DNA of 64,000 nt from Nordella sp. HKS 07. GTDB taxonomy: Bacteria > Pseudomonadota > Alphaproteobacteria > Rhizobiales > Aestuariivirgaceae. The stretch is taken from the NCBI RefSeq assembly GCF_011046735.1, contig NZ_CP049258.1, positions 1,528,001 through 1,592,000 on the forward strand. Direction: 5' to 3'. This document shows, one piece after another, positions 44,961-53,822 of the stretch (the stretch's first letter is position 1; every line of letters starts with the position of its first letter). The translations under genes and the position numbers were made by a program. The notes beneath the pieces were generated by a model. It was not told where the DNA came from. It did no database searches and worked only from the letters and a program-made list of their open reading frames with translations.

Positions 44961-45090
44961 TTTTGGCGTCAAACCGCAAGGCATTGGCGGGTAGCCGTAA
45001 GTATTCCTGATGCGCAGCGCTTATGGATTGTGCGCGTCGTTTATGAACTCGCGTGGGGTCGCAATGCGCAACATCGCGGGTCATTGACGT
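44961..45090 (+). promoter_or_regulatory. Conserved upstream element, copy 3
   Basis: Same element as copy 2, in the opposite orientation and pointing at the cadherin/RTX gene: TTTTGGCGTCAAACCGCAAG, TAGCCGTAAGTATTCCTGAT, AGCGCTTATGGATTGTGCGC and ATCGCGGGTCATTGACG. It has about 10 extra bases near its middle compared with copy 2. Confidence 0.75.
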
Positions 45091-45122
45091 TGTCTGGAAG
45101 GTTGTACCCAGGCCGTAAAGAG

Positions 45123-45156
45123 CGGGTCGGTGGTAACGGCACACCGGCCCGTTTTT
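45123..45156 (+). terminator. Terminator-like hairpin in the RTX leader
   Basis: CGGGTCGGTG / CACCGGCCCG (one G-U pair) with a 9-base loop is followed by TTTTT. It lies between the conserved element and the RTX start, so it would attenuate transcription unless read through. Confidence 0.7.
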
Positions 45157-45371
45157 GCCTGTCCTGCGACGGTCGGCAAGAGCCGGACAGAGCGGCATAT
45201 GCGAGCTGATCGCTTGGATATCTCTGGATTAAATGATGCCAAGGGAACGGGACTGAGTCGCCGACAGAGGCAAAATGGCGTTGGGCTGAAGGGTTATAAC
45301 CAAGGGAAGGCGGAATGTTTCGCCTTTCACGAACAGTGACAAGACAGCACCGCCGCAGGAGGAATTGACTG

Positions 45372-48300
45372 ATGCCAAATTTCTTCAACACATTGGGAAG
45401 TCTCACGGTCGTCGGAACGAACCTGCAGGATACGTTCTTTGCCTTCACCTCCGACGCCAATCTGGACCATATTTTGCCGGACGCAACCTTGCCCTCTCTC
45501 AGCTGGGCAACGGCGATAAAGAACGCCGACGGCTCCGCCTATGTGGTCAACATGACCAATGTCCAGGTTTCCACCGATCTCATTCAGGGTGGAGAAAAGT
45601 CGGACGTCATCTACGGCTCGAATCTCAGTGACGCGATCCTCTACAATAACGGCACGTTTGGCAGTGGCGTCGGGGGCTTTGTTTCAATCGAGCAGTTTTT
45701 CCTGGGCGGCGGAAATGATTTCCTGGACCTTACGGGCCACGGTGCCGGCGGGGTGGATTGCGAAGGATGTGACCATTAACGCGGGTGACGGCGATGACAT
45801 TGTCATCGGCGGCGCTGGTAAGGACACTATCGATGGCGATGCTGGCAACGACTTGATATTCGGCTATCGGGGCTCGGATACGATAAGGGGCGGGTCCGGC
45901 AACGATACTCTGTATGGCGACGACCTGGGTTACAATGGAATATCCGGCGACGATCTGGTCCAGGGCGGGGCAGGCAATGACACGCTCTATGGCGGCGCCG
46001 GAACCGACCGGCTCGAGGGCGGCGACGACAATGACGTGCTCTATGGCGGGCGCGGGGGCGATAACCTCTTTGGTGAAGCCGGCGACGATACGCTCTATGG
46101 CGACGATCCCGGCACCAGCGGTAACGACAAGCTGGACGGGGGATCCGGCAACGATACGATTTTTGCCGGCGCCGGAGACGACGAAACCTACGGCGGCACG
46201 GGCAATGATACCCTGAATGGTGAGGCCGGAAATGATTTCATGCGCGGCGATGCCGGGAATGACTTGCTGCAGGGAGGCAGCGGCAACGACACGATCGATG
46301 GCGCGGCCGATATAGATACCGCCATATACTCTGGCAATAGAGATGACTATTCGATCGTGTTGAATGCGGACGGTGTGTCGTTCACCATTACGGACCTGCG
46401 TCCGTCTTCGCCGGATGGCGTCGATCTGGTGAAGAACGTGGAATTCTTCCAGTTTGCCGATGGAACCATTCCGGCAAATCTTCTCAATCATCCTCCGGTA
46501 ATCACATCCGACGGCGGCGGCGACACGGCCGCGCTGACGATCGCGGAGAACTCGACTTCAGTCACGACGGTTGTGGCGAGCGACGTGGACGCCGGCCAGA
46601 CAGTGACCTATTCGATAGCCGGTGGCGACGATGCGGCGTTGTTCACGATTGATACATCGACGGGTGCGCTTTCCTTTGCGAGCGCCCCGGATTTCGAGAA
46701 TCCGACGGATTCGGACGGGAACAACATCTACAACGTCATTGTGCGGGCTTCTGACGGAAATGGCGGTGTTGATACGCAGGTCATTTCAGTGACTGTTTCA
46801 GATGTGGCCGACGGCGCTGCTCCGGTCATCAGTTCGGATGGCGGTGGTGCCACGGCCTCGATCAGCATTGCCGAGAATACGACGGCGGTGACGACGGTGG
46901 TGGCGACGGATGCCGACGGTCCGACGCCGAGCTACGTCATCCTGGGCGGAGCGGACGCGGCGCTGTTCGCCATAGACCCGGCCACCGGAGCGCTGAGTTT
47001 CGTCTCGGCGCCTGACGCCGAAAATCCCCTGGATGTCGGGCATGACGGCACCTATGAAGTGATTGTCGGTGCAACGGATGGGGCAAATACCGACACACAG
47101 GCGCTTTCTGTGACTGTTACCAACGTGAATGACAATGCACCTGTCATCACTTCCAATGGCGGTGGCGCCGTTGCATCACTGAGCATCGCCGAGAATGCGA
47201 CCGCGGTGACGACGGTGGCGGCAACGGACGCTGATGGAACAACGCCCAGCTATGCCATAGCAGGTGGCGCCGACGCGGCGCTCTTCGGCATTGATGCTGC
47301 CACGGGAGCACTGCAGTTTCTGGCCGCTCCGGACTTCGAGAACCCCGTTGATGCCGGTACTGACGGAACCTACGAGGTTATCGTTTCGGCGACCGATGGC
47401 CTCAACACCGTTACGCAGACCCTCAATGTGACGGTCACGAATGCCAATGACAATACGCCGGTCATAAGCTCGAATGGCGGCGGCGCGACGGCGAATCTCA
47501 GCATCGCGGAGAATACCTCGGCGGTGACGACGGTTGCCGCGAGCGACGCGGATGGGACAGTCCCGACTTACGTCATCACCGGAGGCGCGGACGCGGCGCT
47601 ATTCAGCATCAACGCAACGACCGGCGCTCTGCAGTTCATTGCGCCGCCTGATTTCGAGCATCCGCTGGATGCCGGAAACGACGGCACATACAATGTCATT
47701 ATCGGTGCGACCGATGGCACATTCACGGCGACCCAGGCGCTCGCGATCACTGTCACGGATGTGAGTGAGGTCGGCAGGACGATCACCGGCACCTCCGGCA
47801 ACAATACGATCACGCCAACAACGGCCAATCTCGCGCTTCAGACCACGGCGCTCAACGACACGATATTCGCGCTGGCGGGCAATGACATCATCGACGGTGG
47901 TGGTGGCGCGGATCACATGGAAGGAGGGATTGGCAACGATACATACACGGTCGATACCTATTCGGACGACGGCTTCGACGGCAACGATGACCTGGTCATC
48001 GAGGTCGCCGGGGCGGGAACCGACCTGGTCAATGCGCTGGTCAGCTACCGCCTGCCGACGGAAGTCGAGAATCTGACACTTATCGGCACCGACAATATCA
48101 ATGGCACGGGCAATACGCTCAACAACATCATCATTGGAAACTCGGCCAACAACATTCTGTTGGGCGACCTCGGCAATGATACGTTGACCGGCAATGCCGG
48201 CGCCGATCTGCTCGATGGCGGAGACGGCAATGATATCCTCTCCGGTGGCGCCGATGCGGATACTCTTCGCGGTGGCGTGGGAGCGGACAAGCTGGATGGC

Positions 48301-49164
48301 GGAACCGGCGCCGACATCATGGAGGGCGGCGCGGATGATGACACATATACCGTCGACACCTTCTCCGATGACGGCAACAGCTCGAATGACGACATCGTAA
48401 CCGAGCTGGCGGGCGGCGGCAACGACGTCGTGAACGCGTCCGTGAGCTACATACTGGCGGCGGAAGTGGAAACGCTCACCTTGACGGGAACGGCCGCCAT
48501 TAATGGGACGGGAAATACACTCGACAATACGATCAACGGCAACTCGGCCAACAACATTCTGTCTGGAGATCTGGGCAACGATACCCTCAATGGCAATTCC
48601 GGCTCGGACACGCTGAATGGAGGCGACGGCAATGATTCGCTGTTCGGCGGGAATGACGATGACTTCCTCTTTGGCCAGGCAGGCGGCGACACTCTCCAAG
48701 GAGGTGCTGGCGCGGATCTGCTGGATGGAGGAGCTGGAACCGACACCCTGACGGGCCAGGCTGGATCCGACCGGTTGATCGGTGGGACCGGAAAGGACAC
48801 AATGACGGGCGGCACTGAAGCCGACACATTCGTCTTCAATCCCGGAGACTCGTCCCTCAATAGCGCCAATTATGATCGGATCACCGACTTCGAGACCGGT
48901 GTGGATAAGATTGATTTCTCATTTGTCAGCGGCCCTATAGCATCCTCTGCCTATGCCGAAGGGACCATCGCGACAAATAATTACGCCACCGCGCTGGCGA
49001 CCGCGAACTCTCTGATGGCGAGCGGCACGGTCGCCGTGTTTGTCGCAGGCACGACCGACGGCTGGCTGTTCTCCGACACGAACAACGACTCGATACTCGA
49101 TCAGGCCACACTCATGCAGGGGCTGAATTCGACGGCAAAATTCGACTATCTCGATATCACGTAG
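45372..49164 (+). pseudogene. Large cadherin/RTX calcium-binding protein, frameshifted once
   Basis: The start (MPNFFNTLGSLTVVGTNLQD, ribosome site CAGGAGGAA) is in one frame to about 45755, and the rest is in the next frame to 49164. Dropping one G from GGGG at 45750-45753 fuses them into about 1,263 residues. Order: N-terminal region, RTX nonapeptide block (GGxGNDxLxGG, 45780-46320), four cadherin-like repeats (46492-47770, the last three with an exact 318-base period), second RTX block (47870-48830), and a C-terminal secretion region ending KFDYLDIT. RTX repeats fold on calcium outside the cell after type I export. Marked as pseudogene because of the frameshift, which could be a sequencing error or phase variation. 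Confidence 0.8.
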
Positions 49165-49412
49165 CACGCATCCACATCGGCAAGCATGTGACGAAATCGC
49201 TGCGCTCGGGTAAGAGCGTGGAGTACTGATCTGAAGGCGCTGATGCTAGCCGCATGGAAGCTGGCGAACGTATTCTAAACCCCTATCGCCACCGTATTGG
49301 CCGAATTCGTCGCATCGGTATAGCCCTGTTGACCAGCATGGGAGTCGCCCTCCAGAAGATCAGAATATCGGGCGATCTGGACGGTTGCACGGGGACGTGC
49401 GGCGGAGAGTAA
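49165..49412. other. Non-coding stretch after the RTX gene
   Basis: No convincing gene or strong terminator; only fragmentary frames. It marks the transition to accessory DNA. Confidence 0.4.
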
Positions 49413-49574
49413 ATGGCAGGAGACCGGTGCGCTAGCCTTGCAGGTCCGCACGAGGAACTATGGCTGCCTTCGCGCGGACAGATCGACTTCTACGACCAGC
49501 CCGCGCTCATCGGCGCTGCCGCTGACGCGATCGCGGCCTACTTTCTCGTAACCTTCAATGACCGAATCCAATGA
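49413..49574 (+). CDS. Possible 53-residue protein
   Basis: ATG at 49413 is preceded by GGCGGAGAG. The peptide ends GAAADAIAAYFLVTFNDRIQ. Codon use looks coding-like, but the length and lack of relatives known to me keep this uncertain; it may be a truncated remnant. Confidence 0.35.
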   Translation: MAGDRCASLAGPHEELWLPSRGQIDFYDQPALIGAAADAIAAYFLVTFNDRIQ

Positions 49575-50042
49575 CCCGATGCGGGAAGACCACGAACAAA
49601 GGAGTAGGAGGTTGAGATGACCGATCAACGCTACGGTGCGCCCTAGTAGAATCAAGGCGGTGATGTCCATTTCGGTAGGTCATGGGTGCGCTGGCGCGGG
49701 ATAAAGGAAAGAGGCCCGGAACGTCTTCCGAGCCTCCCTAATCTTGCCATGGCTTCGCGCGTGTCGCGGCCTTCTTTGGGTTCCTGGCACTGGTCACTGG
49801 CCCGAAGGCGCTTGACGCTGGCACTCGCTACCGCTCGGTGAAGGATACCTGCTCGCGCGACATCCGCCAGTAAGCCACAAGACAGTCATTTGTTCAAGAC
49901 AGTAATTTGTTAAAGCAGCCATGCTGTCCTATGTACGGGGTCATCCACAGCACAAGATGAGCACCGGTCTAGCGGCCGAACGCTCCTGCAAGTTCGTGAC
50001 GCTCGTGCCTTGGGCGCGTCAATGACCACGTCGACCGCGCGT
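49575..50042. other. Degenerate stretch with one hairpin
   Basis: No gene supported. A hairpin AGGCCCGGAA / TTCCGAGCCT lies at 49711-49736 and could terminate transcription. Short frames near 49910-50040 have no recognisable content. Confidence 0.4.
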
Positions 50043-50117
50043 TCAACCGAGTCGGGTCGGATCATGATCGTGTCCCTTGAAGACCGCCGCCATCGCTTCA
50101 TCGAGCATGGTTCTCAT
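50043..50117 (-). pseudogene. 24-codon remnant with a strong ribosome site
   Basis: ATG at 50117 lies just after GGAGGTACCCC. It reads MRTMLDEAMAAVFKGHDHDP and stops soon after. The strong start with an immediate stop suggests the beginning of a gene whose body is lost. Confidence 0.35.
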
Positions 50118-50351
50118 TGGGGTACCTCCAACCTCACTCATTGCTGACCAAGGCCTTGCTCGAGCGCTTCGGCGGCCGCGCGACCCCACGATATGCTACG
50201 CGCGCTTCGCCTGGGCGTCGAGCGCATCATGGTCCAAGCGCCGCATCAGGGCCATGATCCGGCAGCATAGGTCGGCCTCGCCACAAATCAAAGAACGGGG
50301 CGTGTGGTGAAAAGCGCCGTTTGGCGACGCTTATACTTTGAGCGCTCGAAA

Positions 50352-50849
50352 TTAGCACGCCCGTTTGAAGAGTTCGCACAAAGTGATCTCAAACGCCATG
50401 GCGAGAGGCTTCGCCACCGAGCCGGCCTCTACCCATTTCACAAGCCGCAGGCGCGCAATCATCTGTGCCTCTTTCAGGTACTCGTACCTGCTTGGGTCCT
50501 TGAAGAACGCGAATGCTACTGAGAGTGCGAGATCATTCGTCGAATAGGGAATTGGCTCAGCGAAAAGCTCCGCCGCCTTATTCTGCACCAACGTCTGATC
50601 AATGCATTCGCACAGAAGGTCTCTGAACGCGATCTGCGACGCCTTCTCGAGGTTCGCAGTCTTTTCGTGACTAAGAGATCCGTACATCCGGATAATCATA
50701 TTATCCAATGCGGCCTCGGGATTCCGCTCTTTGAAAAACCCCAAAACCATCCCGCCTCCCTTCGGCTTGAGTGTCCCAAGGCTTTGGATAAAGGATCTGG
50801 ACATGGAGCGATTTCGAATGCCCGCCAACAACTTATTCCATGACGCCAA
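50352..50849 (-). CDS. Hypothetical protein, 165 residues
   Basis: A mostly helical, soluble protein of 165 residues with segments GMVLGFFKERNPEAALDNMI, LLCECIDQTLVQNKAAELFA and YLKEAQMIARLRLVKWVEAG. The codon pattern looks genuine. No family recognised. A terminator-like hairpin (51033-51065) and AraC-type fragments lie upstream. Confidence 0.55.
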   Translation of the reverse strand: MASWNKLLAGIRNRSMSRSFIQSLGTLKPKGGGMVLGFFKERNPEAALDNMIIRMYGSLSHEKTANLEKASQIAFRDLLCECIDQTLVQNKAAELFAEPIPYSTNDLALSVAFAFFKDPSRYEYLKEAQMIARLRLVKWVEAGSVAKPLAMAFEITLCELFKRAC

Positions 50850-50868
50850 AGCCGTGAGTGGCCGAGGT

Positions 50869-51005
50869 TCAAGCGCTTAATGTCGACTCTTGGGCCGACC
50901 TTAGTTCTCGTGGGGATTTTCCCGTCCAGCGGCGGCACGCAGAACTGAAGGCGCTCTGATTCGAGTACCCGAGAAGAAAGGCAATGTGCGTGAGGTTCAG
51001 GTCCC
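50869..51005 (-). pseudogene. AraC-type C-terminal HTH fragment, copy 1
   Basis: Reads RDLNLTHIAFLLGYSNQSAF then SSACRRWTGKSPRELRS and stops at 50869. This is the second helix-turn-helix of AraC regulators. The upstream part of the gene is missing; the frame breaks at a short palindrome (51003-51020). Confidence 0.65.
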
Positions 51006-51032
51006 GCTGGTGCCAGCGGGCAAAAACAACAA

Positions 51033-51065
51033 CCCCCGGCTAGGGATACGAAGTCTAGCCGGGGG
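51033..51065 (-). terminator. Hairpin with U-rich tail on the minus strand
   Basis: Arms CCCCCGGCTAG / CTAGCCGGGGG with an 11-base loop; the minus strand continues TTGTTGTTTTT. It points toward the fragment at 50869 and the gene at 50352. Confidence 0.7.
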
Positions 51066-51302
51066 CGTCCGGGCGGCATTCTGGTCTTTGTAGGATCAGT
51101 CTGCCGCCGCCATCAAGCCTTCAAACAGAGCCAAACCCAACAGCGCTGATCGCTACAAACACGAACAAGCCCCACGGATTGTGAAGTTGACTTGCGGGGA
51201 CATTACCGATGACAATTGCAATCAGCGGACCACCTAGAGCGGAAGGTTGATCCTCGATTTAGAATATTTAAGGGCCCGCGGATTTCGATTTTCTGCCAGA
51301 TG
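51066..51302. other. Non-coding stretch between AraC fragments
   Basis: No gene seen. It separates two related AraC C-terminal fragments. Confidence 0.4.
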
Positions 51303-51600
51303 CTAACTATTTGACGCCAGAATGAATTGGGCTCTTATTTCGCGGGGCGTCTTTCCCGTCCAGCGCCGACAGGCTGAGCTGAACGCACTCTGGTTTGAAT
51401 AGCCGAGGAGAAAGGCTATTTCCGTAAGGCTCAGATCCCGTTCACTCAAGTACTTGAGGGCAAGGTCATGCCGCAGACGGTCGACAATTTGCGCGAAAGA
51501 GGCGCCTAGCTCGGCCAGGCGGCGTACAAGGGTTCGCGTTCGCTTATTCCAAAATCTGCTGCAATTACCTTCGCTCGCGCATTTCCGCTGGAGAGTCGTT
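51303..51600 (-). pseudogene. AraC-type C-terminal HTH domain, copy 2
   Basis: About 99 residues without a start: RTLVRRLAELGASFAQIVDR, LRHDLALKYLSERDLSLTEI, AFLLGYSNQSAFSSACRRWT and GKTPREIRAQF. Both helix-turn-helix units are present. The sensor domain is missing; an IS5-family element begins about 25 bases away, so the insertion or a later deletion probably removed it. Confidence 0.7.
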
Positions 51601-51624
51601 CGTCGGTCGTGAACAATCTGCCAT

Positions 51625-52967
51625 TCAGGTGGCGAGCGATATTGGCTGCGTCAGGATGGCGGCGAGCAGCAAGCGCAGCAAGAACCTCAGCCAGGTGAGG
51701 AGAAGGCGGAAGTTATAGCCGGCGGCGGCGAGGATGGCGTTGATGGCGTCGCCCTGTGTTCCGGCGAGATAGTTGCGGCCCATGCGATGTTCGTTCTTGA
51801 CTAGGCCGATGACCGGTTCGACGGCGGCCCGCCGCTTCATCTCGCGTTTGATTAAAGGCGTCATCCGGCGCTTCTGGCCAGAGGTGTAGACCCTGAACCT
51901 GTGGGAGAGCGGGGAGTTGTGCCCCTTGTATCCGGCATCGGCCAGAAGGCGCTCGATGCCGTTGCCGAGCATGCCTTCCATCTCAGGGATCACGCTCGCC
52001 AGCGTGTGGCCGTCATAGGGATTGCCGGGCAGCGCCTTGGCATGCAGCGCGAACTGGCCGCCCTTCGAGCGCTTGAGCGCGGTGGCGATCGACACCTTGA
52101 CGGCGAATTCGTAGGGCCGATGCGCCTTGCCCTTGCCGATACATTCCACTTCAGACGCATGCAGACTGTAGACCTTCATGCCGCGCTGGTTCTGCCTCTG
52201 CTCGAGAACACGGCGTGCCAGGGAGAGCGGCCGCCGGATGATGCCCGCAAGGTCATCCTCGCCGGCAATCTGCCGGCCAATGTCGCGAATGGTACGTCCC
52301 AGATAGGTCTTGAGCTTGCGCAGCGCCTTGCCGGCCCGCTTGAACTGTCTGGCGTGGGCATAGCGCTGATGCTTGACCAGCAGCAACTTGCCCACCCGCG
52401 TGTAGCTCTGCCGCAACTCGAGGCCGACCCTCTTGGCCAGCTCACCAACTTCTCGCGCGCCCGCTGAAGGAGCTTGGCATCGGTGGGGAACATAACGTTC
52501 TTTGGCTCGACCGTCGGGTCGACGATCACCCGGCGTGTATCCTGGGGCGCCATGGCGCCGATCCTCACCGCAATCGACAGGCTCTCCTGCAATAACGCGG
52601 CGATCCGATCCTCGCCCATCCGCTGACGCCACCTCGTCATCGACGAGCGGTCGAAGGGCAACTCGCGCAGGAAGAATTCCTCGCCGCAGAAGTACTGGAA
52701 GTAGGGGTTCTCCACCCAGCGCGCGCACAGCTCCTCATCGGACAGATCGAAGGTATGTTTGAGGATCGCCAGTTCCGCCATCAGCCGGGTCGGCAAGGGC
52801 AGCATGCCGGGGCCTTCTCTGCAAGCCTCCCCGCACCTCGCCTCGATCGCCGGCCAGGTGATCGTCTGCGCGAGCTTCACCAGCTCATGCTTCATGCTGA
52901 TGATCTGGTCGAGGCGTGAGCGGAACAGGTCCTGGTCCCCCGTCTCGCGGCGATCCTGTGGCTTCAC
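51625..52967 (-). pseudogene. IS5-family transposase, frameshifted
   Basis: The GTG at 52967 (after GGGAGATT) starts VKPQDRRETGDQDLFRSRLD, followed by the DUF772-like HTFDLSDEELCARWVENPYF. The C-terminal DDE part is in another frame: VGLELRQSYTRVGKLLLVKH, LLADAGYKGHNSPLSHRF and RRAAVEPVIGLVKNEHRMGR. Adding one base near 52440 joins them. The first catalytic Asp is in VIVDPTVEP. Clear terminal inverted repeats could not be found by eye. The frameshift makes the element probably inactive. Confidence 0.85.
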
Positions 52968-53370
52968 TGCGAATCTCCCTGGCCGATCCCCTAACACCAG
53001 TGAATCACGCTTCCAGGGCTTCGTGAATTGAAAAGCGAATCTGCAAGGAAATCGACCTCGCCCCGCCCCTTCCCTGCAAAATCAAAATCTAGAACCTCAA
53101 TGATCAATCAAATCAATCAATGAGTTGGGGATAGCTCACGGGGGACGAAATAGTATGTCTCTGGCAGAGATCCAAACCTCCTGCGGCGCCAAATTTAAGT
53201 GGGCGAGGATTGTTGAGCCTTGGTTGGCCTCGGTTGCGGCCCACAACAATCGGTTATTTCGCGTTTTCGACCGAACAAGTGCCCGCGCAGGTGGGTTGGT
53301 TCGGGCCGGGAAACCAGACACACCCCCGCTATTTTGAAAACAATATAGAGAACCATAAGAGATAAGGGGA
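52968..53370. other. Intergenic stretch, partly AT-rich
   Basis: No convincing gene. It contains the presumed right end of the IS5 element, a short ATCAATCA tandem (53103-53120) and an AT-rich tract at about 53325-53368 directly beside the iteron-like repeats. Confidence 0.4.
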
Positions 53371-53445
53371 ACACCTGTGCCAGAGCTGGCGCAGGTTGAG
53401 CACAAACCTGCGCCAGATCGGTCACACCTACCTGCGCCAGATCGG
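53371..53445. repeat. Iteron-like repeats beside the polymerase operon
   Basis: Four copies of CCTGCGCCAG or a near match in 75 bases: CCTGTGCCAGAG (from 53373), an inverted copy CTGGCGCAGG (53386-53395), and two exact copies of ACCTGCGCCAGATCGG at 53406-53421 and 53430-53445 with a 24-base period. An AT-rich stretch adjoins on the left. Iterons next to AT-rich DNA and a replication-type gene resemble a plasmid-like origin, but they may also be a regulator's binding array. Confidence 0.55.
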
Positions 53446-53453
53446 GCGCGGGT

Positions 53454-53822
53454 TCAATCCGCGGCAGTCTTAAGCACCACGATCTGCGGTGAACGACCAG
53501 GTTTGGTTTCGACCGTGATGAGGCCGAGCTTCGCCAGTTCATCAAGGGCCCGCCACTTCGAGCGCGAGGCCACGCCTTCCTGCTGGGTGATGACGTTGGA
53601 CAGGGCGACGGGTTTGCCACCTCTGCGCCAATGCTCATAAAGCAGTACGAGCGCGACACGATAGGTGCTGACGCGCTTCGTCGATCGAAGCTGCTCAACC
53701 CATGTCCACGGTACACGCACGTAATAGTGCCGCCAAGACTTCGGCCTCTTGACCTTGCGCGCAACTGTCTCGCCATCGACGTGCAGTCGGCTGAGATCAA
53801 ATGGGTCATGGCTCATGGTCAT
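53454..53822 (-). CDS. Winged-helix-type accessory protein of the polymerase module
   Basis: 122 residues. It starts with MSHDPFDLSRLHVDGE, a motif shared with the protein at 55586. The C-terminal half (VSTYRVALVLLYEHWRRGGK, then ASRSKWRALDELAKLGLITV) looks like a winged helix. The ATG at 53822 overlaps the polymerase stop (ATGA), so translation is coupled. It may bind the adjacent iteron-like repeats; this is inference. Confidence 0.65.
   Translation of the reverse strand: MTMSHDPFDLSRLHVDGETVARKVKRPKSWRHYYVRVPWTWVEQLRSTKRVSTYRVALVLLYEHWRRGGKPVALSNVITQQEGVASRSKWRALDELAKLGLITVETKPGRSPQIVVLKTAAD

Noticed and set aside
45780-48830. Dense short repeats that might suggest a CRISPR array
   Set aside because: They are in-frame nonapeptide-coding RTX repeats with varied bases and no constant repeat-spacer structure.
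52968-53030. Terminal inverted repeat of the IS5-like element
   Set aside because: CAATTCACGAAG-like sequence at the right end has no convincing partner at the left end by eye, so no element boundaries are claimed.
53136-53405. 89-residue minus-strand frame over the iteron-like repeats
   Set aside because: No ribosome site, no motif, and its repeated LAQV content is explained by the DNA repeats.
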